From: a bacterium
GTDB lineage: Bacteria > Krumholzibacteriota > Krumholzibacteriia > JACNKJ01
Direction of reading: 5' to 3'
NCBI GenBank assembly: GCA_014382085.1
Contig: JACNKJ010000129.1
Coordinates: 1-11,380, forward strand
Length of the DNA: 11,380 bases
Each line of letters starts with the position of its first letter. The stretch's first letter is position 1. The notes under the pieces are model-generated. The model was not told the DNA's origin and did not search any database. It saw nothing but the letters and a program-made list of their open reading frames with translations. A program made the translations under genes and the position numbers. Shown here piece after piece: positions 1 through 7,000 of this stretch.

Positions 1-14
1 GGCTGGCCCGGGGC

Positions 15-821
15 TTGAAGTATTTGAAGTTTCTGAAAAACGAGTATCGCCGCGACCGTTGCGGACAAGCCGCCGCCTCTCTGGCCTTCGGCACACTGCT
101 TTCCATCGTTCCCCTAGCCGCGTTACTCACATGGCTCCTCAGACCCTACGATTGGAGCCTGGACGGCGTGCTAGAATTTCTTTCCCGCTATTTTCTACCC
201 ACGCCCGAATTCCAATCCATCATCACGGAAGCGATTGAACGCTACGCGGGCAACGCGGGGGCCATGGGGCTTTTCGGCCTGGCATTTTTCCTCTTCGTAG
301 CCTGGGGCATGCTGATGAGCGTAGAATCCATCTTCAACGACATCTGGCATGTGGAGCGTCGCCGAGGACAGGTGCACAAACTTGGCACGTTCTGGGCGGC
401 CGTGATCTTCGCACCTTTGCTGTTTATCGCCAGTGTTACGCTCAACCAAAATCTATCGCGCTCGGCGCTTCTTGGGCCACTGGCTGAAAATGGGCATTTC
501 GAATGGCTCTTCGCCGATCTCGTGCCCTTCCTGCTGCTCATCATCAGCCTCAGTTTGGGATACCTCCTCTTACCGCACACTTCCGTCCGAAAACGCGCGG
601 CCTTCATCGGCGCCGTGGTGGCGGCCTTTCTCTATGTGATCGCCCGCTGGATCTTCGTCCAGTATCTGGAGCGCATCGCCACCTTCGATACCATTTATGG
701 ATTTCTCGGCGTCATTCCCGCATTCCTGATGTGGCTCTTCTTCGTTTGGAGTGTGGTGTTAATCGGCGCGGAGGTGTCATACACGGTGGATCGACCTTGG
801 GAGGAAATGGAGCGGGGCTGA
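15..821 (+). CDS. YihY/BrkB-family inner-membrane protein (5' end uncertain)
   Basis: Polytopic inner-membrane protein of the YihY/BrkB family, once mislabelled ribonuclease BN; its molecular role is not settled. About six hydrophobic segments are visible, near residues 20-42, 80-106, 124-143, 164-186, 194-215 and 228-257. Two stretches match the family well: AAASLAFGTLLSIVPL near the N-terminus and YGFLGVIPAFLMWLFFVW near the C-terminus, the latter followed by the GAE of the last segment. The 268 residues are close to full length (family about 270-300). The start is not certain: TTG at 15 has no clear ribosome-binding site, and the frame stays open to the window edge, so the true start may lie just outside. 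It ends at TGA 819-821, 58 bases before the peptidase gene on the same strand with no terminator between, so co-transcription is possible but not shown. Confidence 0.85.
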   Translation: MKYLKFLKNEYRRDRCGQAAASLAFGTLLSIVPLAALLTWLLRPYDWSLDGVLEFLSRYFLPTPEFQSIITEAIERYAGNAGAMGLFGLAFFLFVAWGMLMSVESIFNDIWHVERRRGQVHKLGTFWAAVIFAPLLFIASVTLNQNLSRSALLGPLAENGHFEWLFADLVPFLLLIISLSLGYLLLPHTSVRKRAAFIGAVVAAFLYVIARWIFVQYLERIATFDTIYGFLGVIPAFLMWLFFVWSVVLIGAEVSYTVDRPWEEMERG

Positions 822-879
822 TTTCCCCATCCTCATGTGCTAAATTATTCGGGTCCCACGTATCCCCGAAAGAAGGTCT

Positions 880-2247
880 ATGGATAAGGTCATCGAACGC
901 ATTCGCCAGTCGGCCTCCACCCATCGCAGCGATCTGGATGAACTTCTTCGTGTCCCCAGTATCAGCAGCAATCCCGAAAACAAAGCCGACATGGAAACGG
1001 CGGCCAAGTGGTTGCTCACACGCATGCAGAAGCTGGGCATTCGTAGCGAAATCATTCCCACGCCGGGTCACTCTATCGTTTATGGGGAACACCTAGAGGC
1101 CGAGGGAGCGCCGACCATTTTGGTCTACGGCCACTACGACGTGCAGCCGGTGGATCCGCTTGAGCTTTGGGACACGCCTCCCTTTGAGCCAAGCGAGCGC
1201 GAAGGCGCGGTGTTTGCCCGTGGAAGTTCCGATGACAAGGGCCAGTTGCTCATTCACCTCTTCGCCGCGCAGGAAATTCTCGCCGAAACAGGCGGGCTGC
1301 CGGTGAACCTCAAGTTTCTCCTTGAAGGTGAAGAGGAAGTGGGCAGTCCCAATTTGAAACCATTCATAGAGGCCAACATCGACAAGCTGGCCTGCGATGC
1401 CGTTGTAGTCAGCGATACCAGTTTCTTCTCGCGCGATGTGCCCAGCATGCTCTATGGCCTGCGCGGGCTCAGCTATGTGGAAGTGATCGTCCGGGGTCCG
1501 GCCCTGGATCTTCACAGCGGCGAATTCGGCGGCGCAGTGGCCAATCCGGCCGACGCTCTTGCCCGCATGATCGCCGCGCTTCACGACGATGATCGCCGCA
1601 TCGCGATTCCGGGTTTCTACGACAAGGTTCGCGAACTTGAAGGTCGCGAGCGCGAGGCCTTCGCAAGTTTGCCCTACGATGAGGCAGCCTACAAAAAGGA
1701 TCTCGGCGTCGAAGCTTTGGAAGGCGAAGCGGGATTCACCACACTGGAACAACTCTGGGCGCGTCCCACCCTGGAAGTGAACGGAATCTGGGGAGGTTTC
1801 TCCGGTGAGGGCGCCAAGACGGTCTTACCCGCCGAGGCCGGCGCGAAGATTTCCTGTCGCCTGGTTCCTGATCAGAATCCCGATGAGATTTCAGACCTTT
1901 TGGAAAAACGTCTTCGCGAATTGGCGCCGGCCGGTGTGCGCCTGGAGTTCATTCGTCATCATGGCGGTAACCCCTTCCTGGCCGAGCCCGATAACGTCTT
2001 TGTGAAGGCCGGAGCCCGGGCCATCAACAAGGCCTTCGGGAAAATGCCGGTGCTGGTGCGAGGCGGAGGCAGCGTGCCGGTCACCGAGACCTTCCAGAGT
2101 CTGCTAGGCGTGCCCTGCGTCATGATGGGCGTGGGTCTGCCCGATGATCGTCTGCACTCGCCCAATGAAAAGTTCGACCTGAAGCAGTTCCACAAAGGCA
2201 TCGAAGCTGCGGCCTGGTTCCTGCATGAAGCGGGAGAGGTGAAATAG
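880..2247 (+). CDS. M20-family metallopeptidase, dipeptidase type
   Basis: Zinc-dependent exo/dipeptidase of the M20 family, closest in appearance to the cytosolic dipeptidase (CNDP/PepV-like) branch; it would release amino acids from small peptides in the cytoplasm. The 455-residue length is usual for that branch. Metal and catalytic motifs are intact: H85 and D87 in GHYDVQP, the Asp pair 118-119 in SSDDKG, the Glu pair 152-153 in LEGEEEVGS (catalytic base then zinc ligand by family analogy), D179 in VVSDT, and H426 in LHSPNE. H212 in DLHSGEFGG lies in the inserted dimerisation (lid) domain. There is no signal peptide. ATG 880 is preceded by AGAAGG (871-876), rather close to the start; no better start is seen. 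The acyl-CoA dehydrogenase begins 3 bases after the stop, so the two are almost certainly co-transcribed. The exact substrate cannot be read from the sequence; other M20 amidohydrolases are the main alternative. Confidence 0.95.
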   Translation: MDKVIERIRQSASTHRSDLDELLRVPSISSNPENKADMETAAKWLLTRMQKLGIRSEIIPTPGHSIVYGEHLEAEGAPTILVYGHYDVQPVDPLELWDTPPFEPSEREGAVFARGSSDDKGQLLIHLFAAQEILAETGGLPVNLKFLLEGEEEVGSPNLKPFIEANIDKLACDAVVVSDTSFFSRDVPSMLYGLRGLSYVEVIVRGPALDLHSGEFGGAVANPADALARMIAALHDDDRRIAIPGFYDKVRELEGREREAFASLPYDEAAYKKDLGVEALEGEAGFTTLEQLWARPTLEVNGIWGGFSGEGAKTVLPAEAGAKISCRLVPDQNPDEISDLLEKRLRELAPAGVRLEFIRHHGGNPFLAEPDNVFVKAGARAINKAFGKMPVLVRGGGSVPVTETFQSLLGVPCVMMGVGLPDDRLHSPNEKFDLKQFHKGIEAAAWFLHEAGEVK

Positions 2248-2250
2248 ATC

Positions 2251-3453
2251 ATGACCGAAGCCACACTTGAAAAGGGGAAAGCCGTGGGAGATATCGTCAC
2301 CAATTTCGATCTTAACGATGAGCAGAAGATGATTCGCGACATGATCCGCGACTTCGCCTTGAAGGAAGTGGAACCCATCGCCATCGAGTTGGACGAGAAG
2401 GCGGAGTATCCCAAGGCCGCCATGGACAAGCTCGCTCAACTCGGCATTCTGGGCATGACTGTGCCTCTCGAGTATGGCGGCGGAGGCATGGGCTATCTCA
2501 GCTTCGCGCTCGTGGTGGAGGAACTTAGCCGGGTTTGCGCCAGCACGGGAATTTCCGTGGCGGCGGCCATGGGCTTGGGCATCGCGCCCATTCTCATGAA
2601 CGGCACGGAAGAGCAGAAGAAGGAATGGCTACCCAAGCTTGCCACAGGTGAATATCTGGGCGCCTTCGGCCTGACCGAGCCCGGTGCCGGCAGCGATTCG
2701 GGCGCTACGGCGACCACGGCGACCCTTGACGGCGACGAGTGGGTTATCAACGGGCGGAAGCAGTTCATCACCAATGCCACCTACGCGGGATTGGTGACCA
2801 TCACCGCGCGCACAGACCCCAGTTCGAAGCGCAGTCAGGGTATCAGCGCCATCGTGGTTCCCACCAACGCACCCGGCTACAGCTTGGGTACGAAGGAAAA
2901 CAAGCTGGGTATCCGCGCCAGCGACACGCGCGAGTTGATCTTCGAAGATTGCCGAGTGCCGGCCGCCAACTTGCTCGGTGAAAAGGACACGGGATTTCCC
3001 ACCTTCATGAAAACGCTGGAGGGCGGTCGCATTTCCATCGGCGCTATGGCCTTGGGTATTGCCCAAGGATCCTTGGACAAGGCAGCGGTCTACGCCCAGG
3101 AGCGCGAGCAGTTCGGACAGCCCATCTCGAAGTTCCAGTCCATCGGCAACAAGTTGGCCGACATGGCCACGGAGATTCAGGCGGCAAGGCATCTGGTCTA
3201 TCACGCGGCGCGCCTGCGCGATGCGGGACTTCCCTTCGGCAAGGAGGCCTCCATGGGCAAACTCTTCGCCAGCGAGGTGGCCAGCCGATGCGCAAGCCAT
3301 GCCATCCAGATTCACGGTGGATACGGCTACTCGCGCGAGTATCACGTGGAGCGCTACTACCGCGACGCCAAGCTCTGTGAAATCGGCGAAGGCACCAGCG
3401 AGATTCAGCGTATCGTGATCGCCCGGAGCGTGCTTGAGGAGTATCAGATCTGA
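2251..3453 (+). CDS. Acyl-CoA dehydrogenase (FAD-dependent)
   Basis: Flavoprotein that would introduce the alpha-beta double bond into an acyl-CoA thioester and pass electrons to electron-transfer flavoprotein, as in beta-oxidation or branched-chain amino acid breakdown. All three parts are present: an alpha-helical N-domain (about residues 20-135), a beta-domain with the signature FGLTEPGAGSD (139-149) and WVINGRKQFITNA (164-176), and a C-terminal helical domain (about 250-400). The position of the catalytic base in short- and medium-chain enzymes is filled by E380 in IGEGTSEIQR, as in butyryl-CoA dehydrogenase. The 400 residues include about 17 more at the N-terminus than typical members, which start near the NFDLNDEQ segment. 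ATG 2251 is supported by GAGGTGA (2236-2242), 8 bases upstream and inside the end of the preceding peptidase gene, which implies translational coupling. Chain-length preference cannot be decided. Followed by a strong terminator. Confidence 0.96.
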   Translation: MTEATLEKGKAVGDIVTNFDLNDEQKMIRDMIRDFALKEVEPIAIELDEKAEYPKAAMDKLAQLGILGMTVPLEYGGGGMGYLSFALVVEELSRVCASTGISVAAAMGLGIAPILMNGTEEQKKEWLPKLATGEYLGAFGLTEPGAGSDSGATATTATLDGDEWVINGRKQFITNATYAGLVTITARTDPSSKRSQGISAIVVPTNAPGYSLGTKENKLGIRASDTRELIFEDCRVPAANLLGEKDTGFPTFMKTLEGGRISIGAMALGIAQGSLDKAAVYAQEREQFGQPISKFQSIGNKLADMATEIQAARHLVYHAARLRDAGLPFGKEASMGKLFASEVASRCASHAIQIHGGYGYSREYHVERYYRDAKLCEIGEGTSEIQRIVIARSVLEEYQI

Positions 3454-3485
3454 CTGAGGACTGAGGACTGAGGACTTAGAACTGG
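3451..3485 (+). repeat. Tandem heptad repeat array, left arm (GGACTGA-like units)
   Basis: Five consecutive 7-bp units fit the consensus GRACTKR when read on the + strand. The second and third (3458-3464, 3465-3471) are identical GGACTGA; the first (3451-3457), fourth (3472-3478, GGACTTA) and fifth (3479-3485, GAACTGG) are diverged. The first unit includes the TGA stop of the acyl-CoA dehydrogenase, so the array starts exactly at the gene end. The last unit runs into the stem of the terminator hairpin. A second array in opposite orientation lies beyond the terminator. Confidence 0.75.
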
Positions 3486-3504
3486 CCCCCGAAACTTCGG
3501 GGGC
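3485..3504 (+). terminator. Intrinsic terminator after the peptidase/acyl-CoA dehydrogenase unit
   Basis: Perfect 9-bp inverted repeat GCCCCCGAA (3485-3493) and TTCGGGGGC (3496-3504). In RNA it would fold as about 8 pairs with a four-base loop, and it is followed by the T-rich TTTATCTTGTT. It lies 32 bases after the acyl-CoA dehydrogenase stop, so it should end that transcript before the sigma-factor operon. It sits at the exact centre of the two heptad arrays. Confidence 0.85.
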
Positions 3505-3509
3505 TTTAT

Positions 3510-3544
3510 CTTGTTCACAGTTCTCCGTTTACAGTTCATAGTCC
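3510..3544 (-). repeat. Tandem heptad repeat array, right arm (inverted orientation)
   Basis: Read on the - strand from 3544 down to 3510, five consecutive 7-base units appear: GGACTAT (3544-3538), GAACTGT (3537-3531), AAACGGA (3530-3524), GAACTGT (3523-3517) and GAACAAG (3516-3510). Two are identical; all resemble the GGACTGA/GAACTGG units of the left arm. The array has the same length as the left arm (35 bases) and points in the opposite direction, so transcripts could pair GGACU or GAACU of one arm with AGUCC or AGUUC of the other. It lies upstream of the sigma-factor gene, in its likely promoter or leader. Confidence 0.65.
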
Positions 3545-3592
3545 CTATGGCCGTAAACGAGTTTCCCGCATCCCACGTCATTGCTGTGAACC

Positions 3593-3600
3593 GAGGAGAG
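3593..3600 (+). promoter_or_regulatory. Ribosome-binding site that sets the sigma-factor start
   Basis: GAGGAGAG lies 6 bases before GTG 3607. It is the only strong Shine-Dalgarno sequence upstream of the sigma-factor domain and favours GTG 3607 over the in-frame TTG 3511 and ATG 3547, which lie in or just after the heptad array and have no comparable site. Confidence 0.75.
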
Positions 3601-3606
3601 GCGACG

Positions 3607-4200
3607 GTGAATGCGAAACGGAAACATCGGCAAGACCTGAACCTGGCAAGAAAAGCCGCGGGCGGTGATCAAAGCGCCTGGCGGGAAATCTACGACGCCA
3701 GCTCCGATTCCCTTTTTAACTTTCTTTGCTACCAGACCGGCGATCGAGAAGCCGCCAAGGACCTGCTGCAGGAAACTTTCGTCACGGCCATGCGGGCCCT
3801 TGAGAGCTTTCGCGGTGAAGGCCCCTTGCACGGTTGGCTTCGAAGTATCGCTCTGCACAAAACCCTGGATTGGCGAAGAAGCTTGGCTCGTCGTGCGAGG
3901 AAACATCTCAGTTTTATCGCCGAAGCGCCGAGGGAAACCGATCTAGGTCCCGAGCCAAGCTTTCGTTCCGAGCAGGACACACTCCAGGAAGCGCTCAACT
4001 CCATTTCGCCCAAGCAAAGGGCGGCCATGTTGCTGCGCGAGTTGGAAGGCTTGTCCTTCAAGGAAGTGGGCGAAGAGCTGGGATGCGCGGAAGCCACGGC
4101 GCGGGTTCACTACCATCGGGCCGGCGAAGCATTGCGCAAGAAACTGGAAGGGTCGGAACTCGGGGAACTTGCTGATGGAACGGAAGGAATGCGGTCATGA
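3607..4200 (+). CDS. ECF-subfamily RNA polymerase sigma factor
   Basis: Group 4 (ECF, sigma-70 family) sigma factor of 197 residues from GTG, the usual ECF length. It would direct RNA polymerase to a small regulon in response to an envelope or extracytoplasmic signal. Region 2 covers roughly residues 20-95, with the core-binding helix AAKDLLQETFVTAM at 49-62 and the segment GPLHGWLRSIALHKTLDWRR at 72-91. An acidic, variable linker follows (about 105-127). Region 4 is at about 130-180, with SPKQRAAMLLRELEGLSFKE and the helix-turn-helix EVGEELGCAEATARVHYHRA. No extra C-terminal domain is present. The frame is open upstream to 3511, but those 32 codons overlap the heptad array and are poor sigma-factor sequence, so GTG 3607 with GAGGAGAG is preferred. 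Its TGA overlaps the ATG of the next gene as ATGA (4197-4200), the classic coupling of an ECF factor to a membrane regulator. The ECF group is not assigned. Confidence 0.92.
   Translation: MNAKRKHRQDLNLARKAAGGDQSAWREIYDASSDSLFNFLCYQTGDREAAKDLLQETFVTAMRALESFRGEGPLHGWLRSIALHKTLDWRRSLARRARKHLSFIAEAPRETDLGPEPSFRSEQDTLQEALNSISPKQRAAMLLRELEGLSFKEVGEELGCAEATARVHYHRAGEALRKKLEGSELGELADGTEGMRS
4182..4188 (+). promoter_or_regulatory. Ribosome-binding site of the coupled VWA-chimera gene
   Basis: GGAAGGA within the last sigma-factor codons, 8 bases before ATG 4197. Together with the ATGA stop/start overlap it supports translational coupling and this start. Confidence 0.65.
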
Positions 4201-6809
4201 AGAAACTCTTCGATCCACACCGTCACAAAATGACAGAGGGCGAGAAGGAATTTGTCTGGCACCGAATCAATGAACCCGGCGATCTGCGCGCACAGCGACG
4301 GACTCTCGTCTGGCGTCGTTGGGGATACTCCAGTGCCGTGGTATTGGCCGCGCTCTTGGTGGCAATTCTCTGGCGACCCGAATCCAACATGGACAAGCTC
4401 CACTCCGTGCCAGTGCCCAGTGAAGTGGCGCCCCAGGCTCAAGCAACCCGGGGCCTCGTTTCTATCGAGTCCAAAGCGCCTGGTACGCTAGAGGAAGTGG
4501 CTGTGCAACCCATTCAATTGGATATGAAGGCTCCCGGGACAGCCAGTGACAACATGGCCGCCGCAAAATCCGCGGCCCCGGTGGAGTCGAAACAATTCTC
4601 CACCGTTGCCCCTCCGGAGACGGCTCACCGGGCTGCCGCGGGTGATCAGAAGATGAATAGCAAGGCTGCAAAAACAGATCTTGAACTCTATGCCAGCGAC
4701 CGTGAAGCAGCGCCTATTTTGGCCGAGATCAAGGTGGATCCGGCGCCGGTGAAAGAGTTCGTTGCTAAGCCGGAGGGCATGCAGGACGAGCGCTTTGAAG
4801 TTCGAACGGCTTTGGGAACTCTTGCAGGCAAAGTCATGGATAAGGAAACGGGTGCTCCCTTGCCATTCGCCAACATAATCGTCGTGGGGGTGGATTTTGG
4901 TACCATGACCTTAGAGGATGGAAGCTTCAAAATATTGCTTCCTCCCGGTACCTACACTTTGAAGTGCCTCTACATGGGATACGAGAATGTTCTGGCTGAA
5001 GGAATTGAAGTTCGAGATGGCTTTAACATTGACCTGCAGTTCGCCATGAAGTCCTTGCTACCTCTTGCCACCGATACCGTAGATGTTGAAGGCGAAGAGG
5101 CGAACTCAGGGGTAGTGATACGATATTATGGGGTGAAAGAGAGTTCCTCAGACGACTCGAAAAGCTTTGTCATTGGCGATATGGCGGAGGCCATGAGCAA
5201 TATGGTGAGTTTGCCTAGCCATGAAAGTCAACTATATGTGCGCGGAGGCCGATCGGGTGAAACTAGGTTCACAATCGATGGTGCGCCGATTAATGACCCC
5301 ATGGGTGGGAGTTACCAGGGCAAGCACTATCGTTCGCGACGCAGGATGCGCTGCTGGATTCCGCCCTGGTACAACAATCCCAACGGAGAGGCATTCGACG
5401 CCATGTACTTTGAAAACTATGGCACCAATCCCTTCGTGATGACCGATGAAGATGCGCTATCCACCTTCGCTCTCGACGTGGACAATGCCTCCTACACGCT
5501 CACGCGGAGTTATCTCGAGCGCGGCGAGTTACCGCCCAGGGACGCCGTACGCGTGGAGGAGTTCATCAACTTCTTCGATCAAGGTTATGAGAGTTGCGAG
5601 GATGAGACCTTCTGCTTGAGCGTCGATGGCGCTCCTTCACCCTACGGCGAGGGATATCATCTGCTACGTGTGGGTGTGCAGACGCGTGAAATCACTCAGC
5701 GCGAGCGTAAGCCTGCCAATCTTGTTTTCGTGGTGGACACATCCGGTTCCATGAATCGCGAAGATCGTCTGGGTCTTGTGAAACAGGCCTTGATGATTCT
5801 TCTAGACGAGCTGGAAGATTCCGACACGGTGGGTATCGTTGAGTACGGATCCCACGGTCGCGTGGTTCTTCGTCCTACGGCGGTGGAAGAGCGCCGGCGC
5901 ATAGAACGAGCGCTGAATTCTTTGCACTCCAATGGAAGCACCAATGCCGAAGAAGGATTGTGGCTGGGCTATGAAATGGCCTCCAAGCTCGATACCGACG
6001 ATACCAACACTCGTCTCATCCTCTGTTCGGATGGCGTTGCAAACACCGGCGAAACCCAGGCGGAGAAAATACTGAGTCGCGTGCGTCTTGAATCGGATCG
6101 TGGCGTGGCTCTTTCGACCATCGGTTTCGGCATGGGCAACTACAACGACGTGCTCATGGAGAAGCTCGCCGACAAGGGCGACGGCAACTATTACTACGTG
6201 GACACCTTGAAAGAGGCAACGCGGGTCTTTCGTGAGAATCTCAGTGGAACCTTGCAGGCCCTTGCGCGCGGCGCGAAGATACAGGTGGAGTTCGATCCGG
6301 AATTCGTGTTGCGTTGGCGCTTGATCGGCTATGAGAACCGCGACATCGCCGACGAGGATTTCCGCAACGATGATGTGGACGCGGGCGAACTGGGTTCCGG
6401 TCACCAAGCAACCGCGCTCTATGAGATTAAGCTTTCGGATGAAGCGATTCAGAGTCGAAGCAACCGGCGGCATAGTCCCACCGAAAAGCTGGGACAGATT
6501 TACCTGCGCTATGAACACCCCAAGCACAGTTCGAAGGCTGGCGAGGTCGAGGAAATGACTTCGGCCATCGAACTCGCGGCTTTTCAGATCAGTTTTGTGC
6601 GAGCGGATTACAATCTGCAACTGGATGCCATGGTTGCAGAATTCGCTGAGATCCTGCGTGGAAGTTATTGGGCCAAGGACGGCAGCTTCGATGAGCTGAT
6701 CTACCTGGCAAAGGGGCTTCGCGTTGAGTATCCCCGCGACAAAGACTTGGCCGAGCTTCATGATCTCCTTCAGCGTGCGGCGCGCTTGGAAAATGGCCGG
6801 CGCGATTAG
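4197..6809 (+). CDS. Membrane-anchored chimera: CarboxypepD-reg-like, TonB-plug-like, VWA and YfbK domains; likely partner of the sigma factor
   Basis: 870-residue predicted single-pass membrane protein. Residues 1-42 are charged and would be cytoplasmic, where an anti-sigma region would be; 44-60 form one membrane helix; 61-205 are an Ala/Pro/Lys/Ser-rich spacer with KAPGT twice (93-97, 111-115). Then come a carboxypeptidase-regulatory-like beta domain (about 206-285, GKVMDKETGAPLPFANIIV and a GTYTLKCLYMGYE strand), a TonB-receptor plug-like segment (about 320-370, LYVRGGRSGETRFTIDGAPI), the YfbK N-terminal segment (about 410-465, STFALDVDNASYTLTRSYL), a VWA domain (about 507-690) and the YfbK/DUF3520 C-terminal region (about 700-865). 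The VWA metal-ion site is intact: D514, S516 and S518 in DTSGSM, T582, and D612 in CSDG, so metal-dependent ligand binding is likely. No TonB-receptor barrel follows the plug. VWA/YfbK proteins with regulatory-like and plug modules are known in Bacteroidota; the N-terminal anchor and overlap with the sigma gene suggest a signalling role, which is inference. Confidence 0.88.
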   Translation: MKKLFDPHRHKMTEGEKEFVWHRINEPGDLRAQRRTLVWRRWGYSSAVVLAALLVAILWRPESNMDKLHSVPVPSEVAPQAQATRGLVSIESKAPGTLEEVAVQPIQLDMKAPGTASDNMAAAKSAAPVESKQFSTVAPPETAHRAAAGDQKMNSKAAKTDLELYASDREAAPILAEIKVDPAPVKEFVAKPEGMQDERFEVRTALGTLAGKVMDKETGAPLPFANIIVVGVDFGTMTLEDGSFKILLPPGTYTLKCLYMGYENVLAEGIEVRDGFNIDLQFAMKSLLPLATDTVDVEGEEANSGVVIRYYGVKESSSDDSKSFVIGDMAEAMSNMVSLPSHESQLYVRGGRSGETRFTIDGAPINDPMGGSYQGKHYRSRRRMRCWIPPWYNNPNGEAFDAMYFENYGTNPFVMTDEDALSTFALDVDNASYTLTRSYLERGELPPRDAVRVEEFINFFDQGYESCEDETFCLSVDGAPSPYGEGYHLLRVGVQTREITQRERKPANLVFVVDTSGSMNREDRLGLVKQALMILLDELEDSDTVGIVEYGSHGRVVLRPTAVEERRRIERALNSLHSNGSTNAEEGLWLGYEMASKLDTDDTNTRLILCSDGVANTGETQAEKILSRVRLESDRGVALSTIGFGMGNYNDVLMEKLADKGDGNYYYVDTLKEATRVFRENLSGTLQALARGAKIQVEFDPEFVLRWRLIGYENRDIADEDFRNDDVDAGELGSGHQATALYEIKLSDEAIQSRSNRRHSPTEKLGQIYLRYEHPKHSSKAGEVEEMTSAIELAAFQISFVRADYNLQLDAMVAEFAEILRGSYWAKDGSFDELIYLAKGLRVEYPRDKDLAELHDLLQRAARLENGRRD

Positions 6810-6817
6810 CCTTCTTT

Positions 6818-6869
6818 GTCCCCCCGAGTGCACTGGATTCTCATTTGATCATTGTGCACCCGGGGGGAC
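6818..6869. repeat. Long inverted repeat downstream of the VWA-chimera gene
   Basis: Two 16-base arms, 6818-6833 and 6854-6869, are reverse complements at 15 of 16 positions (left GTCCCCCCGAGTGCAC, right GTGCACCCGGGGGGAC), with a 20-base loop between. It begins 9 bases after the VWA-chimera stop. The stem is very stable, but neither side has the run of T expected of an intrinsic terminator. It could be an mRNA 3'-end stabiliser, a Rho-assisted termination site or a protein-binding site. Confidence 0.75.
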
Positions 6870-7000
6870 TCCCTGCCCTAATCTCAATAATATCACCCCT
6901 TTACATATTTTCGACTTTAAGCCGGAAACTTTGTGCCCTGCACTGCGAATTTAAAGGGCGGCAAAGATCATCCCGCCGCTCACTTTTTCGGAGGCTTTCC

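Noticed and set aside
822..879. Separate promoter for the M20 peptidase (TAAATTATT near 841)
   Set aside because: No acceptable -35 sequence at suitable spacing; read-through from the YihY-type gene is equally possible.
3514..3542. Possible promoter TTCACA-17-CATAGT ahead of the sigma operon
   Set aside because: The -10 matches only 4 of 6 and both hexamers are made by the heptad repeat, so the match carries little weight.
3511..3606. Extension of the sigma factor to TTG 3511 or ATG 3547
   Set aside because: The extra codons lie in or just after the heptad array and show no sigma-like sequence, while GTG 3607 has a strong ribosome-binding site at the right spacing.
5802..6833. 343-codon open frame on the - strand
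   Set aside because: It lies opposite the VWA and YfbK domains, whose motifs are unmistakable; the antisense frame has no domain signature.
6845..7000. Longer form of the 96-residue protein starting at 6845
   Set aside because: The upstream part overlaps the inverted repeat, has no ribosome-binding site and does not look like protein; GGAGG sits just before ATG 7001.
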